The notes under the pieces: generated by a model
The model's database searches: none
What the model saw: only the letters and a program-made list of their open reading frames with translations
Told to the model about the DNA's origin: nothing
Made by a program: the position numbers and the translations under genes
Part shown: piece after piece, positions 18,757 to 28,333 of the stretch
Numbering within the stretch: position 1 is the stretch's first letter
Layout: every line of letters starts with the position of its first letter
NCBI RefSeq assembly: GCF_000773975.1
Contig: NZ_JRUQ01000055.1
Coordinates: 119,049-183,048, forward strand
Reading direction: 5' to 3'
Source of the DNA: Erwinia typographi
Lineage (GTDB): Bacteria; Pseudomonadota; Gammaproteobacteria; Enterobacterales; Enterobacteriaceae
Length of the DNA stretch: 64,000 nucleotides

Positions 18757-19248
18757 ATGGCTATACCAGCTTATCTATGGCTTAAAGATGACCTTGGCAC
18801 CACAATTCGTGTTTCTGTCGATGTGGCTGGCCGTGAAGGTGGTATTGAAATTCTTGGTCTGAATCATGGCGTAATGCTTCCCACAGACAACAGAACGGGC
18901 AAATCAACCGCAACCCGGGAGCACTCCCCATTTACCTTTGATAAAGAGATTGATGCTTCCACTCCCTACCTCTACAGAGCTGTGACTTCTGGTCAAAAAT
19001 TCCAATCCGCTGAGGTAAAATATTACCGTATTAACGCTGTTGGTCAGGAGGTGGAATACTTCACTACCCTGATGGAGAGAGTGACGGTAATCAGTGCTGG
19101 GCCCGTAATGTATGACGTCAAATCTCAATATGGTGAGATTTGTAATCATTTCGATTTGGTTGAGCTGATATATGAGAAAATTAGTTGGCGTTATGTCGAC
19201 GGCAACATCATTCATTCAGACAGTTGGAACGAATGCATTATCACATAA
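18757..19248 (+). CDS. hcp: Hcp family type VI secretion tube protein (copy A)
   Basis: A 163-residue Hcp (MAIPAYLWLKDDLG...) with the family core SGQKFQSAEVKYYRINAVGQEVEYF. Hcp hexamers stack to form the inner tube of the type VI machine and carry small effectors in their lumen. ATG 18757 is chosen over the upstream in-frame 18706 because it gives the standard Hcp start. No baseplate, sheath or ClpV gene is in the window, so this is an orphan hcp. The next two genes are a toxin and immunity pair, implying that this Hcp delivers the toxin. It is clearly diverged from copy B at 48459. Confidence 0.93.
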   Translation: MAIPAYLWLKDDLGTTIRVSVDVAGREGGIEILGLNHGVMLPTDNRTGKSTATREHSPFTFDKEIDASTPYLYRAVTSGQKFQSAEVKYYRINAVGQEVEYFTTLMERVTVISAGPVMYDVKSQYGEICNHFDLVELIYEKISWRYVDGNIIHSDSWNECIIT

Positions 19249-19260
19249 GGAGAAGTGCCA

Positions 19261-19617
19261 ATGGAATGGACATATCAACAAAGCACGGGCCGACTTTACC
19301 GTGGGAATGAGTTCGTCGAAACTGGCTATTCAGGCAGCTTGACCAATAAAAATAATCCCGATCGCCAACATGTCAGAGGAATGGGACCGTTACCCAGGGG
19401 AATTTACAAAATCGCCGGTCACTCGGCTTCTAAAGGGCCATATACCATTATTCTGGTGCAGACATCCGGGGAGTCGTTTGGTCGCTCCGCGTTCCGCATT
19501 CATGGTGAGCGTATCGACAAGCCTGCTGGTTTCGCATCTGAAGGCTGCATTATTATGTCTGCAGGCACCCGGCGGCGCGTTTTGCGAGAAGGCGGGACCC
19601 TTAAGGTTGTGCGATGA
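19261..19617 (+). CDS. Tlde1-like type VI effector (DUF2778, L,D-transpeptidase fold)
   Basis: A 118-residue protein with no signal peptide. It matches the DUF2778 family, whose Salmonella member Tlde1 is a type VI effector that attacks peptidoglycan tetrapeptides in the target periplasm. Visible marks are GMGPLPRGIYKI, the histidine in FRIHGERID and the catalytic-cysteine motif ASEGCIIM. ATG 19261 follows AAGGAG by eight bases; a GTG at 19255 is less likely. It lies 12 bp after hcp and its stop overlaps the immunity gene start. Confidence 0.85.
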   Translation: MEWTYQQSTGRLYRGNEFVETGYSGSLTNKNNPDRQHVRGMGPLPRGIYKIAGHSASKGPYTIILVQTSGESFGRSAFRIHGERIDKPAGFASEGCIIMSAGTRRRVLREGGTLKVVR

Positions 19618-20048
19618 AGCGCCTGGTTCTACTGTTATTGCCTGTGTTGGCCGCCAGTCCGATGGCTGCCGCTGTTAACTGGCCGGAGGCATTGCAGGGG
19701 ATTGCTGCTGGTGAACAGATCTGGCTTGATAAAGTACCTCACCTTGCCGCCGTTGCGGATGTTAAGCAAGCTATAGCCCTTGAGGATGCGCTTTCCAGTT
19801 CACTGGTAAAAAACACTCAGGGAACGTTAGGTATTCTTAGTCTGATCGATGCCAAATCCTGGCCGCATATGATAGGGACGGAGATCGTCTGTGGTGTTCC
19901 AGTTGAGCAGTCTGCCGCTATGGTTGAGGATTTTTATCAGCAAACGCGTCACGCTTTACTGAGTACTGACAAAGGTGCGACCTGCCTCTGGCTCCTCGAA
20001 GCCAGCTATGAGGAATGGCAAGCGGATAATGCCCGCAAGGTTAAGTAA
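19614..20048 (+). CDS. Tldi1-like periplasmic immunity protein
   Basis: A 144-residue protein with a clear signal peptide (MKRLVLLLLPVLAASPMAAA). The mature part is short, helical and has two cysteines (EIVCGVPV and GATCLWLLEA). Its start overlaps the toxin stop (ATGA), the usual way a toxin and its immunity gene are coupled. A periplasmic immunity protein is what a self-intoxicating L,D-transpeptidase effector requires. Identity with Tldi1 is inferred from position, size and export signal. A terminator follows. Confidence 0.78.
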   Translation: MKRLVLLLLPVLAASPMAAAVNWPEALQGIAAGEQIWLDKVPHLAAVADVKQAIALEDALSSSLVKNTQGTLGILSLIDAKSWPHMIGTEIVCGVPVEQSAAMVEDFYQQTRHALLSTDKGATCLWLLEASYEEWQADNARKVK

Positions 20049-20068
20049 GATGTCCTCTCAGTTGTTGC

Positions 20069-20096
20069 AAAGCCCGGCACCCCGGCTGGGCTTTTC
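20069..20096 (+). terminator. Terminator of the hcp-toxin-immunity operon
   Basis: AAAGCCC and GGGCTTT form a 7-bp stem, extended by GG/CC inner pairs, followed by a short T run. It lies 20 bp after the immunity gene stop. Confidence 0.75.
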
Positions 20097-20546
20097 CTCC
20101 TCAAACCCTCTTTGGTTTCTTCTGTCCCTCACCCTGACTGACTGAAAGTCTCCTCCACTGTTTATCTTTCTGTTAGCCGCCGACAATATTTGGCCGGGTT
20201 AACAGGTCTGCCGGGGGAGCAATCTCAGGCGCAGCCACGCTTTGGCGAGATCTTTTGACGACATAAAAATGAAACGAAATTTTTAAATTATTTTGGATGG
20301 CATTTAATTGGTTTGTTTTATCCGGCACAACTGATGCCTTTCCACAATCAACACAGGGTGTTTATGTGACTTGTATCACACAAATACCGAAATGCACTGC
20401 GCTACATCTCAAAATTTAATTTCCATTATTATTATAAATGAAAAAAATAAACTAAATTAATGGGCGGCCACGGTAAATGTCGCCGTGATGTTTCATGCTC
20501 CGACCAACTCCTTTTTCAGGGTCAGAATAAGAGGTCAGAAATCACC
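20097..20546. other. Leader region of the sugar porter
   Basis: No gene seen. It holds a perfect CRP site (20365-20380) and an AT-rich stretch at 20270-20460 that probably contains the porter promoter. Confidence 0.5.
20365..20380. promoter_or_regulatory. CRP (cAMP receptor protein) site
   Basis: TGTGA, six bases and TCACA form a perfect CRP consensus about 167 bp before the sugar porter start. It predicts catabolite control of the porter. Confidence 0.82.
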
Positions 20547-22034
20547 ATGGCAAAAGAACAGTATCTCACTCCCAGTCGGGCCTCCGGCCCTAACAGTCAA
20601 ACCCCCACCGAACCCTTTGTTAAAGTTATCGCGCTTGTTGCCACGCTCGGTGGCCTGCTGTTTGGCTACGACACGGGTGTCATCTCTGGCGCGCTGCTGT
20701 TTATGGGCAATGAACTGCAGCTGACGCCGTTTACTACCGGGCTGGTGACCAGCTCATTGCTGCTGGGCGCGGCGTTTGGCGCGCTGTTTTCCGGTCATTT
20801 TGCGGCAGCGGCCGGGCGTAAGAAAATCATTATTATCCTCGCGGTGCTGTTCGCCGTTGGGGCGATGGGAACCTCGCTGGCACCGGACGTGCACTGGATG
20901 ATTTTCTTCCGCCTGGTGCTGGGCGTGGCGGTTGGCGGAGCATCGGCCACGGTGCCGGTTTACATCGCGGAGATCGCTCCAGCCAATCGCCGCGGGCAGT
21001 TAGTCACCCTGCAGGAGCTGATGATTGTCTCCGGCCAGATGCTGGCCTACATCTCTAATGCGGGCTTCAACGCCGCCTGGGGAGGAGAAACCACCTGGCG
21101 CTGGATGCTGGCAGTCGCCACCATTCCTGCCGTGGCGCTGTGGTTTGGCATGATGTTTATGCCCGATACGCCGCGCTGGTACGCGATGAAAGGGCGACTG
21201 GCCGAAGCGCGGAAGGTGCTGGAACGCACCCGTGCGCCGAGCGACGTCGAGTGGGAGATGACCGAAATTGAGGAAACGCTGGCCGAACAGGATAATCAGG
21301 CCAGGCCCAGGCTGAGGGAGCTGAAGAAGCCCTGGCTGTTCAAGCTGTTCCTGATCGGCGTAGGGATCGCGGTGATCCAGCAGACCTCCGGCGTCAACAC
21401 CATCATGTACTACGCGCCAACCATGCTGAAAGCAGTGGGTATGAGTACCGACTCGGCGCTGTTTGCCACTATCGCGAACGGTGCGATTTCGGTGCTGATG
21501 ACCTTTGTCGGCATCTGGCTGCTGGGCAAGATTGGCCGCCGGACGATGATCAAGATTGGCCAGTTCGGCTGTACCGCCTCGCTGTTGTTTATTGGCTGCG
21601 TCAGCTACTTCATGCCTGAAACCGTCAATGGCCAGGTGGACGTGCTGCGCGGCTATATGGTGCTGCTGGGCATGTTGATGTTCCTGAGCTTCCAGCAGGG
21701 GGCGCTGTCGCCCGTGACCTGGCTGCTGCTGTCCGAAATTTTCCCAACTCGTCTGCGCGGCATTTTTATGGGCGGGGCGGTCTTTGCTATGTGGATGGCC
21801 AACTTTGCTATTTCGCTGGCCTTCCCGATCCTGCTGGCGAGCGTTGGCCTCTCCGGCGCCTTCTTTATCTTTGCCGTTATCGGCCTGGCCGGTGCGGTCT
21901 TCGTCATTAAATGCGTGCCTGAAACCCGCAACCGCAGCCTGGAGCAGATAGAACATTACCTGCATGACTGGCTGAGCGACGACGTGGAAACGCGTCCGCT
22001 GCCAGCGTCAAAACGCAAGATAGAAAGCCACTGA
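20547..22034 (+). CDS. Sugar porter family MFS transporter
   Basis: A 495-residue, 12-segment sugar:H+ symporter. It carries GYDTGVISGALLF in segment 1, the motif-A region GRKKIIII, the loop motif FRLVLGVAVGGASATVPVYIAE, QQTSGVNTIMYYAP in segment 7 and the C-terminal PETRNRSLEQIE. GalP, AraE, XylE and inositol carriers share these; I cannot choose among them. ATG 20547 is preferred to 20460 because it begins the conserved N-terminus. It stands alone with its own CRP site and terminator. Confidence 0.9.
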   Translation: MAKEQYLTPSRASGPNSQTPTEPFVKVIALVATLGGLLFGYDTGVISGALLFMGNELQLTPFTTGLVTSSLLLGAAFGALFSGHFAAAAGRKKIIIILAVLFAVGAMGTSLAPDVHWMIFFRLVLGVAVGGASATVPVYIAEIAPANRRGQLVTLQELMIVSGQMLAYISNAGFNAAWGGETTWRWMLAVATIPAVALWFGMMFMPDTPRWYAMKGRLAEARKVLERTRAPSDVEWEMTEIEETLAEQDNQARPRLRELKKPWLFKLFLIGVGIAVIQQTSGVNTIMYYAPTMLKAVGMSTDSALFATIANGAISVLMTFVGIWLLGKIGRRTMIKIGQFGCTASLLFIGCVSYFMPETVNGQVDVLRGYMVLLGMLMFLSFQQGALSPVTWLLLSEIFPTRLRGIFMGGAVFAMWMANFAISLAFPILLASVGLSGAFFIFAVIGLAGAVFVIKCVPETRNRSLEQIEHYLHDWLSDDVETRPLPASKRKIESH

Positions 22035-22058
22035 CGGAAACTAAAGGGGTGGCAGGGG

Positions 22059-22088
22059 GGGGCGGTGTATTCGCCGCCCCTTTTTTTT
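22059..22088 (+). terminator. Terminator of the sugar porter gene
   Basis: GGGGCGG and CCGCCCC form the stem, followed by eight T. It separates the porter from ybiT. Confidence 0.9.
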
Positions 22089-22140
22089 GGCATAATGCGC
22101 GCTGGTTCACATTCTCACATCGCAAACGAAAGGCAAACCT

Positions 22141-23733
22141 GTGCTAGTTTCCAGCAACGTCACCATGCAGTTTGGCAGTAAGCCGCTGTTCGAAAACATC
22201 TCTGTCAAATTTGGCGGCGGTAACCGCTATGGCCTGATCGGCGCCAACGGCAGCGGCAAGTCCACCTTTATGAAAATTCTGGGCGGAGATTTGGCGCCTT
22301 CAGCAGGCAACGTGTCGCTCGACCCTAACGAGCGTATCGGTAAGCTGCGCCAGGATCAGTTCGCCTTCGAAGAGTATACCGTGCTGGATACGGTGATCAT
22401 GGGCCACGGCGAGCTGTGGGAAGTGAAAGAAGAGCGCGATCGCATTTACGCGCTGCCGGAGATGAGCGAAGAAGACGGCTATAAGGTGGCCGACCTCGAA
22501 GTCAAATATGGCGAAATGGACGGCTATACCGCGGAAGCGCGCGCGGGCGAGCTGCTGCTGGGCGTTGGCATTCCGCTGGAGCAGCATTACGGCCCGATGA
22601 GCGAAGTGGCGCCAGGCTGGAAGCTGCGCGTGCTGCTGGCGCAGGCGCTGTTCTCGAACCCGGAAATTCTGCTGCTTGATGAACCGACCAACAACCTGGA
22701 CATCGATACCATTCGCTGGCTGGAGCAGGTGCTGAATGAACGTAACAGCACCATGATCATCATCTCGCATGACCGTCACTTCCTGAATATGGTTTGTACT
22801 CATATGGCTGACCTGGACTATGGCGAGCTGCGCGTCTATCCGGGCAACTACGACGAATACATGACGGCCGCCACCCAGTCTCGTGAACGCCTGCTCTCTG
22901 ACAACGCCAAGAAAAAGGCGCAGATCAACGAGCTGCAGTCGTTCGTCAGCCGCTTCAGCGCCAACGCCTCGAAGTCTCGTCAGGCGACCTCGCGCGCTAA
23001 GCAAATCGACAAAATTAAGCTGGAAGAAGTTAAAGCCTCCAGCCGTCAGAATCCGTTTATCCGTTTCGAACAAGATAAGAAACTGTTCCGTAATGCGGTT
23101 CAGCTCGAGTCGCTGGCGAAAGGGTTCGATCAGGGCCCGCTGTTTAAAAACGTTAACCTGCTGCTGGAAGTGGGCGAAAAGCTGGCGATCCTCGGCCCGA
23201 ACGGCATTGGTAAAACCACGCTGCTGAAAACGCTGGTGGGCGAGCATCAGCCGGATAGCGGCGAAGTAAAATGGTCCGAGAATGCGCAGATTGGTTATTA
23301 CGCGCAGGATCATGCCCATGACTTCGCCAATGACCTGACGGTGTTCGACTGGATGAGTCAGTGGAAGCAGGAAGGCGATGATGAGCAGGCCGTTCGCGGT
23401 ATTCTCGGTCGCCTGCTGTTCAGCCAGGACGACATCAAGAAGCCTGCTAAGGTCCTCTCCGGGGGGGAAAAAGGGCGAATGCTGTTTGGCAAGCTGATGA
23501 TGCAAAAACCGAACGTGCTGATCATGGATGAACCGACCAACCACCTGGATATGGAGTCGATTGAGGCGATCAACATGGCGCTGGAGATGTACGAAGGCAC
23601 GCTAATCTTCGTGTCCCATGACCGTGAGTTCGTCAGCTCGCTGGCTACCCGCGTGATTGAAATGACGCCGGGCAAATTCAACGACTTTACCGGCAACTAC
23701 GAAGACTATCTGCGCAGCCAGGGCATCAATTAA
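22141..23733 (+). CDS. ybiT: ABC-F ATPase YbiT
   Basis: A 530-residue soluble protein with two ATPase domains: GANGSGKST with [12 protein letters not shown] in the first and GPNGIGKTT with [12 protein letters not shown] in the second. The charged P-site tRNA-interaction linker lies between them. ABC-F proteins act on ribosomes rather than in transport. The start is GTG 22141, matching the YbiT N-terminus ([20 protein letters not shown]). The E. coli partner ldtB is missing between ybiR and ybiT here. Confidence 0.96.
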   Translation: MLVSSNVTMQFGSKPLFENISVKFGGGNRYGLIGANGSGKSTFMKILGGDLAPSAGNVSLDPNERIGKLRQDQFAFEEYTVLDTVIMGHGELWEVKEERDRIYALPEMSEEDGYKVADLEVKYGEMDGYTAEARAGELLLGVGIPLEQHYGPMSEVAPGWKLRVLLAQALFSNPEILLLDEPTNNLDIDTIRWLEQVLNERNSTMIIISHDRHFLNMVCTHMADLDYGELRVYPGNYDEYMTAATQSRERLLSDNAKKKAQINELQSFVSRFSANASKSRQATSRAKQIDKIKLEEVKASSRQNPFIRFEQDKKLFRNAVQLESLAKGFDQGPLFKNVNLLLEVGEKLAILGPNGIGKTTLLKTLVGEHQPDSGEVKWSENAQIGYYAQDHAHDFANDLTVFDWMSQWKQEGDDEQAVRGILGRLLFSQDDIKKPAKVLSGGEKGRMLFGKLMMQKPNVLIMDEPTNHLDMESIEAINMALEMYEGTLIFVSHDREFVSSLATRVIEMTPGKFNDFTGNYEDYLRSQGIN

Positions 23734-23760
23734 TTCCGCTCCGGCACCGGCAAAAAGCAG

Positions 23761-23788
23761 AAGGGGGATCGTAAGATCCCCCTTTTTT
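23761..23788 (+). terminator. ybiT terminator
   Basis: AAGGGGGATC, a GTAA loop and GATCCCCCTT form a 10-bp stem followed by T residues. It lies between convergent ybiT and the aldehyde dehydrogenase and may serve both. Confidence 0.9.
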
Positions 23789-23801
23789 GCGCGCGCGAAG
23801 G

Positions 23802-25250
23802 CTACCCCGCCAGGCTGCCAATATTGACATACTGGGTTTCCAGATACTCTTCCAGGCCGCAGTCCGAGCCTTCACGGCCCAGTCCAGACTCTTTTACCCC
23901 GCCGAACGGCGCTACCTCGGTGGAAATTATGCCTTCGTTGATGCCGACCATGCCGCTTTCTAACTGGGCGGTAACGCGGAACGCGCGGGAGAGATCGCGG
24001 GTATACAGATAGGCCGACAGGCCGAACGGTGTGGCGTTAGCCCGACGGATCGCCTCCTGCTCATCGCGAAAGCGGAAGCAGGCGGCCAGTGGCCCAAACG
24101 TCTCTTCCTGCGCCAGCAGCATACTCTCCGTCGCATTACCGATAACGGTGGGCTGGAAGAAGCTGCCGCCGAGCGCATGGCGCTCGCCGCCGCAGTGCAG
24201 GTCGCCGCCTTTCGCCAGCGCATCTTTGATATGACGCTCGACTTTTTCCACCGCCTGAAGGTGAATCAGCGGCCCCTGTTCGGCGCCCGGCGTCATGCCT
24301 GGCGCCACTTTCAGCGCCCGCGCCGCCTGGCTCAGCTGCGCCACAAAACGATCGTAGATCCCTTCCTGAACGTAGAAGCGGTTGACGCAGACGCAGGTCT
24401 GGCCGCTGTTGCGGAATTTTGCCGCCATCGCGCCGGCAATGGCGGCGGGAATATCCGCATCGTCAAACACGATAAACGGCGCGTTGCCGCCCAGCTCCAG
24501 CGAGAGCTTTTTCACCGTATCCGCCGCCTGGCGCATCAGCAGCTTGCCGGTGGGCGTGGAGCCGGTAAACGAGATTTTACGCACCGTCAGGCTTTGCATC
24601 AGCGTTTCGCCAATGGCTGGCGTATCGCCCGTCACCGCGTTGATAACGCCCGGCGGAACGCCAGCCTGCTCTGCCAGCACCAGCAGCGCGAAGGCGGACA
24701 GCGGCGTTTCGTTGGCCGGTTTTATCACCGCCGTACAGCCCGCAGCGAGCGCAGGGCCAAGCTTGCGGGTCAGCATTGCCAGCGGGAAGTTCCACGGCGT
24801 GATTGCCGCCACCACGCCCACCGGGTGCTTGAAGGTCAGGATCTGGTTACCCGCTTTTGGCGTGGGGATCGTTTTCCCGTTGGCGCGCTTAGCCTCTTCG
24901 GCAAACCACTCAATAAAGCTGGCGGCATAGAGCACTTCACCCATCGCTTCGCCATGCACTTTACCCTGTTCGCTCACCATCAGCTCGGCCAGGGCGGTCT
25001 GGTTTTCTACGATTAGCTGATACCAGCGGTGCAGGATCTGCGCGCGGGCTTTGGCGGTCATGGCTCGCCAGGCCGGCAGAGCGGCGGCGGCGGCATCAAT
25101 TGCCTGCTGAGTTTCCGCCGCTCCGGCCAACGCCACGCTCGCGACTTCGCTCAGATCCGCTGGATTGAGCACCGGGTAGGTGTTGGCCGCCGTACGCCAT
25201 TCGCCTGCACAATACCAGCCGGTGCGCAGCAGCGCTGAAAATGAACTCAT
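23802..25250 (-). CDS. NAD(P)-dependent aldehyde dehydrogenase, GabD-like
   Basis: The 482-residue enzyme has the dinucleotide-binding region (FTGSTPTGKLLMRQAA), catalytic Glu in LELGGNAPFIVFDD and catalytic Cys in NSGQTCVCVNRF. The succinate-semialdehyde dehydrogenase branch is closest by eye. It oxidises an aldehyde to the acid. Last gene of the MFS-Fae-AKR-ALDH operon; its start overlaps the AKR stop (ATGA). In this company a short hydroxy- or keto-aldehyde is a likelier substrate than succinate semialdehyde, but this is inference. Confidence 0.88.
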   Translation of the reverse strand: MSSFSALLRTGWYCAGEWRTAANTYPVLNPADLSEVASVALAGAAETQQAIDAAAAALPAWRAMTAKARAQILHRWYQLIVENQTALAELMVSEQGKVHGEAMGEVLYAASFIEWFAEEAKRANGKTIPTPKAGNQILTFKHPVGVVAAITPWNFPLAMLTRKLGPALAAGCTAVIKPANETPLSAFALLVLAEQAGVPPGVINAVTGDTPAIGETLMQSLTVRKISFTGSTPTGKLLMRQAADTVKKLSLELGGNAPFIVFDDADIPAAIAGAMAAKFRNSGQTCVCVNRFYVQEGIYDRFVAQLSQAARALKVAPGMTPGAEQGPLIHLQAVEKVERHIKDALAKGGDLHCGGERHALGGSFFQPTVIGNATESMLLAQEETFGPLAACFRFRDEQEAIRRANATPFGLSAYLYTRDLSRAFRVTAQLESGMVGINEGIISTEVAPFGGVKESGLGREGSDCGLEEYLETQYVNIGSLAG

Positions 25251-26293
25251 GCGATATTCCTTGCTTGCGTTGTGTGTTCGAAATACTGGCGAGCGGCGCG
25301 GCTTTCGCGCGCAATCCGTTTCCCGGCGGTGTAATCGTTGATGACGTCGCAGGGAGTGTAGTTGCGCTCAAGCTCATAGCGCTCTTCTTCGCTCAGGCTG
25401 GTGGAGAGGGCGGCCACCGCGCTGTCAATCTGCGCGACCGAATCAGCCCCAACCAGCATCACGTCCACCGCCGGGTGGTTCAGCACCCAGGACTGGGCAA
25501 TCTGTGCGGCCGGGACGCCGCGCCACTGCGCCACACGGCTGACCGACTCCGCCACCTGGCGGGAGGTTGTGTCGGCATACATTTCATGGGTGAAGAAATC
25601 AGTCTGATTCCTCACCGAGCTGATATCGCAGCTCAACAAGCCACGGGCCAGCGGGCTGAACACCGAGACGCCAATCCGCTGATCGCGGCAGAACGGCAGC
25701 ATCTCCCGCTCCTCTTCACGATAGGCGCAATTCAGCTGAAGCTGCATATTGATTGGACGGGTAAAGCCGTTGCGATCGCAGCACCAGAGGATTTTTGCCA
25801 GCTGCCAGCTATACATGGTCGAGACGCCGACGTAGCGGGCCTTGCCGCTGCGCACAATGTCGTTCATCGCCTCCCATGTTTCTTCAACCGGGGTATTAAC
25901 GTCGAAATAGTGCAGCATATACATATCGATATAATCGGTGCCCATTCGCCGCAGGCTGTCATCAATACTCTTCATAATGTGTTTACGTGAGTGGCCCTGA
26001 TTATTGGCGCCACCGCCGATGGGGTAGCCAACCTTGGTCGCCAGAACCAGCTCGTCACGTTGGGCAATCCGCTTGAGTATCCGGCCAACCACCTCTTCGC
26101 CCGCGCCGCTGGAATAGAAGTCGGCAAGGTCGATAAAGTTAATGCCTGAATCGAGCGCGTGGCGCAGCAGCGGCTCGCTCTGCGTCTCGTCAAAAATCCA
26201 CGGCTTCCACTCTTTGCTGCCCATGTTCATGGTGCCAAGGCACAGGCGCGAAACCTTAAGGCCGCTGTTGCCCAGATTGAGATAGTCCATCAC
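25247..26293 (-). CDS. Aldo/keto reductase
   Basis: A 348-residue (beta/alpha)8 oxidoreductase. It shows LGTMNMGSKEW, the catalytic Asp/Tyr region FIDLADFYSSGAGEE and Lys in LATKVGYPIGG. The typical segment DYIDMYMLHYFD and the NADPH-binding SVFSPLARGLL follow. It resembles YajO/TAS-type reductases of aldehydes and ketones. It follows fae by seven bases and is coupled to the dehydrogenase gene. Confidence 0.88.
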   Translation of the reverse strand: MMDYLNLGNSGLKVSRLCLGTMNMGSKEWKPWIFDETQSEPLLRHALDSGINFIDLADFYSSGAGEEVVGRILKRIAQRDELVLATKVGYPIGGGANNQGHSRKHIMKSIDDSLRRMGTDYIDMYMLHYFDVNTPVEETWEAMNDIVRSGKARYVGVSTMYSWQLAKILWCCDRNGFTRPINMQLQLNCAYREEEREMLPFCRDQRIGVSVFSPLARGLLSCDISSVRNQTDFFTHEMYADTTSRQVAESVSRVAQWRGVPAAQIAQSWVLNHPAVDVMLVGADSVAQIDSAVAALSTSLSEEERYELERNYTPCDVINDYTAGKRIARESRAARQYFEHTTQARNIA

Positions 26294-26300
26294 GGTTTCC

Positions 26301-26804
26301 TCACGCTTTTGGGGTGTAGAACGGGTTGCCAGGCGATTTCAGCGCCTGGGTCAGCTGGGCGCGGCCGGGGAGTTTCTCCATCGCGGCCTGGATAGCCTGA
26401 GTACAGGCCTGATAGTTATTACGATAAACCTCGTCAACGTCGTCACAGGCCGGATTCACCCAGTTAGCGGTGACAATGCACCACTCGTCCTCGGCTTCCG
26501 GCGGCAGCGTACCGGCCAGCTGCGCTTCCGTCACGGCGACGGCAATCGCCGCCTGCGAGGCTCCCCATGTCGCCTTGCCGTGCAGCTCGCCCTGAATTTC
26601 GGCTTTGTTAACGTACAGCGTCATTGGCCTGGCCGGAACGTTGGGCTGTAGCACCACCATGAAAGGGCTGTGTCCCCGGGAGGGGGAGGCCAGGCTGCTG
26701 GAGAACGCCTGACCCACCACCCCGCTGCGCGGCCCGATCATGATGTTGATATGGGATGCGTTGATACCTTTACCTGCAAAACCCTCACCGATATACATTT
26801 CCAT
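26301..26804 (-). CDS. Formaldehyde-activating enzyme (Fae) homologue
   Basis: The 167-residue protein aligns with methylotroph Fae: MYIGEGFAGKGINASHINIMIGPR at the N-terminus (catalytic-type His18), then VLQPNVPARPMTLYVNK, ATWGASQAAIAVAVTEA and YRNNYQACTQAIQAAM. Fae condenses formaldehyde with tetrahydromethanopterin (H4MPT). Enterobacteria do not make H4MPT, and no methanopterin or methanol-oxidation gene is nearby, so another carbonyl substrate or pterin is likely. ATG 26804 follows AGGAGAAACC. It lies between a carrier and an aldo/keto reductase in one operon. Confidence 0.85.
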   Translation of the reverse strand: MEMYIGEGFAGKGINASHINIMIGPRSGVVGQAFSSSLASPSRGHSPFMVVLQPNVPARPMTLYVNKAEIQGELHGKATWGASQAAIAVAVTEAQLAGTLPPEAEDEWCIVTANWVNPACDDVDEVYRNNYQACTQAIQAAMEKLPGRAQLTQALKSPGNPFYTPKA

Positions 26805-26815
26805 GGTTTCTCCTG

Positions 26816-28174
26816 CTAGTGATGAAGTGTGGCCGTCCGTGCGGACGGCTGTGGTGCTTCCGGGCTGGCCGCCTCACCGGCGTCGACCAGCGTTAACCCT
26901 TTGGTTTCAGGCGCCCAGGCCAGTGACACTATCGCGCCGATGGCGAGGATTGCGGCCAGAATGGCGATAGTGCCGGACAGGCCGAGATGGACAATTCCCA
27001 GCGGCAGCAGCAGCGTGCCGGTGGCGGAACCGAGACGGCTCATTGAAGTGGCGAAGCCGACGCCCATTGAGCGAACTTCGGTCGGAAAGCTCTCAGCCGG
27101 GAAGACTCCAACCAGATTGCTGACCGCAGACATCATCAGCGTGAAGGCGGCGAAGCAGGCAATCATCCAGCCTGACTGGCTGCCCGTCAGCAGGCTCATG
27201 GCGACCAGGCAGGCGGCCAGAAAGACAAATGAACCGATCAGAAAGCCCCGGCGAGAGCAGATAGCCGTCAGCCCGATCCCCATCACTGCGCCGACAATCA
27301 GCAGACCATTCAGCAGCAGATCGGTGCCGAAGTTTTTATCCAGCCCCATCGCCTGCAAAATGGCCGGCAGAAAGGTGTAAATAGCGAAGTAGGGGATCAC
27401 CAGGCAGACAAAGAACAGGCAGTTAAACGCGGTGCGCTTGCGATAGCGCGCCGTAAACAGCACGCCCAGATTGTGCCGCTTGCTGTGCGCTGGCTCAGGC
27501 TGAAGGGTAACGTGCTCGCCGAAATAGCGGTGGATAATAGCCAGAGCCTGCTGCTGCTGACCTTTACGCATCAGCCAGCGCGGCGATTCGGGCGTGCCGA
27601 TACGTAGCAGCAGGATGATCACCGCCGGAACGGCAGAAGAGGCCAGCAGCCAGCGCCAGGCATCAGGGCTCAGATCGCTGATAAAGTGCCCGGCGAAGCT
27701 GGCCGCCACGTAGCCAACGGTCCACAGCACGCTGAACGCGCCCAGCAACACGCCGCGATGCTTACGCGGTGAGAATTCAGCCAGCATGGTGTGACCCACG
27801 GAGAAGTCGCCGCCAAGACCAAAGCCAATCAGCACCCGCAGCAGGAACAGCTGTTCGGGACCGGTGACAAAAAACTGTAGGGCGGAGGCGAGGGTAATAA
27901 TGACAAAGCTAAAGCAGAAAATTTTCTGTCGGCCCACGATGTCACCGATCCACCCCAGCAGCAGGCTGCCCAGGAACAGACCGATCAGCGCCGAGCTGCC
28001 GAGCATCCCCTCCCAGAACGGCGTTAATCCCATCTGCGGTTTAATTTGCGCCAGCGCGAAGCCAATCACGCCCAGCACATAGCCGTCGGTGAGGTGAGCG
28101 CTGAAGGTCAGCCCGGTGATCTTAAGATGAAAGCGATTGAGCGGTACATCGTCCAACTGAATGGTCTGTTGCAT
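26816..28174 (-). CDS. MFS metabolite:H+ symporter
   Basis: A 452-residue carrier with 12 membrane segments. Visible marks are GYVLGVIGFALAQ in segment 1, the motif-A loop GWIGDIVGRQKIF, GFGLGGDFSVGHTMLAEFSP and the second motif A, then FPTEVRSMGVG. YaaU/YgcS-type organic-acid or sugar carriers look alike. First gene of the minus-strand operon; divergent from the LysR gene. Confidence 0.85.
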   Translation of the reverse strand: MQQTIQLDDVPLNRFHLKITGLTFSAHLTDGYVLGVIGFALAQIKPQMGLTPFWEGMLGSSALIGLFLGSLLLGWIGDIVGRQKIFCFSFVIITLASALQFFVTGPEQLFLLRVLIGFGLGGDFSVGHTMLAEFSPRKHRGVLLGAFSVLWTVGYVAASFAGHFISDLSPDAWRWLLASSAVPAVIILLLRIGTPESPRWLMRKGQQQQALAIIHRYFGEHVTLQPEPAHSKRHNLGVLFTARYRKRTAFNCLFFVCLVIPYFAIYTFLPAILQAMGLDKNFGTDLLLNGLLIVGAVMGIGLTAICSRRGFLIGSFVFLAACLVAMSLLTGSQSGWMIACFAAFTLMMSAVSNLVGVFPAESFPTEVRSMGVGFATSMSRLGSATGTLLLPLGIVHLGLSGTIAILAAILAIGAIVSLAWAPETKGLTLVDAGEAASPEAPQPSARTATLHH

Positions 28175-28333
28175 TTTTCCGTCCTCATAGGGTGAAGCGG
28201 TTGTTTGTTATTTTTGTGTTTTATTTGTTAATAAGGTGGCAGCGAACGGTCGCCGCAGCCAGTGCGTTTTAGTCATACCCTCATTCCTGAAAAACATGTG
28301 ATTTAACGCCAATTTTGGTGATTTTTGCCTGCC

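Noticed and set aside
22300..23544. 414-codon frame opposite ybiT
   Set aside because: Long antisense frames are expected in GC-rich genes; it shows no family motif while ybiT does.
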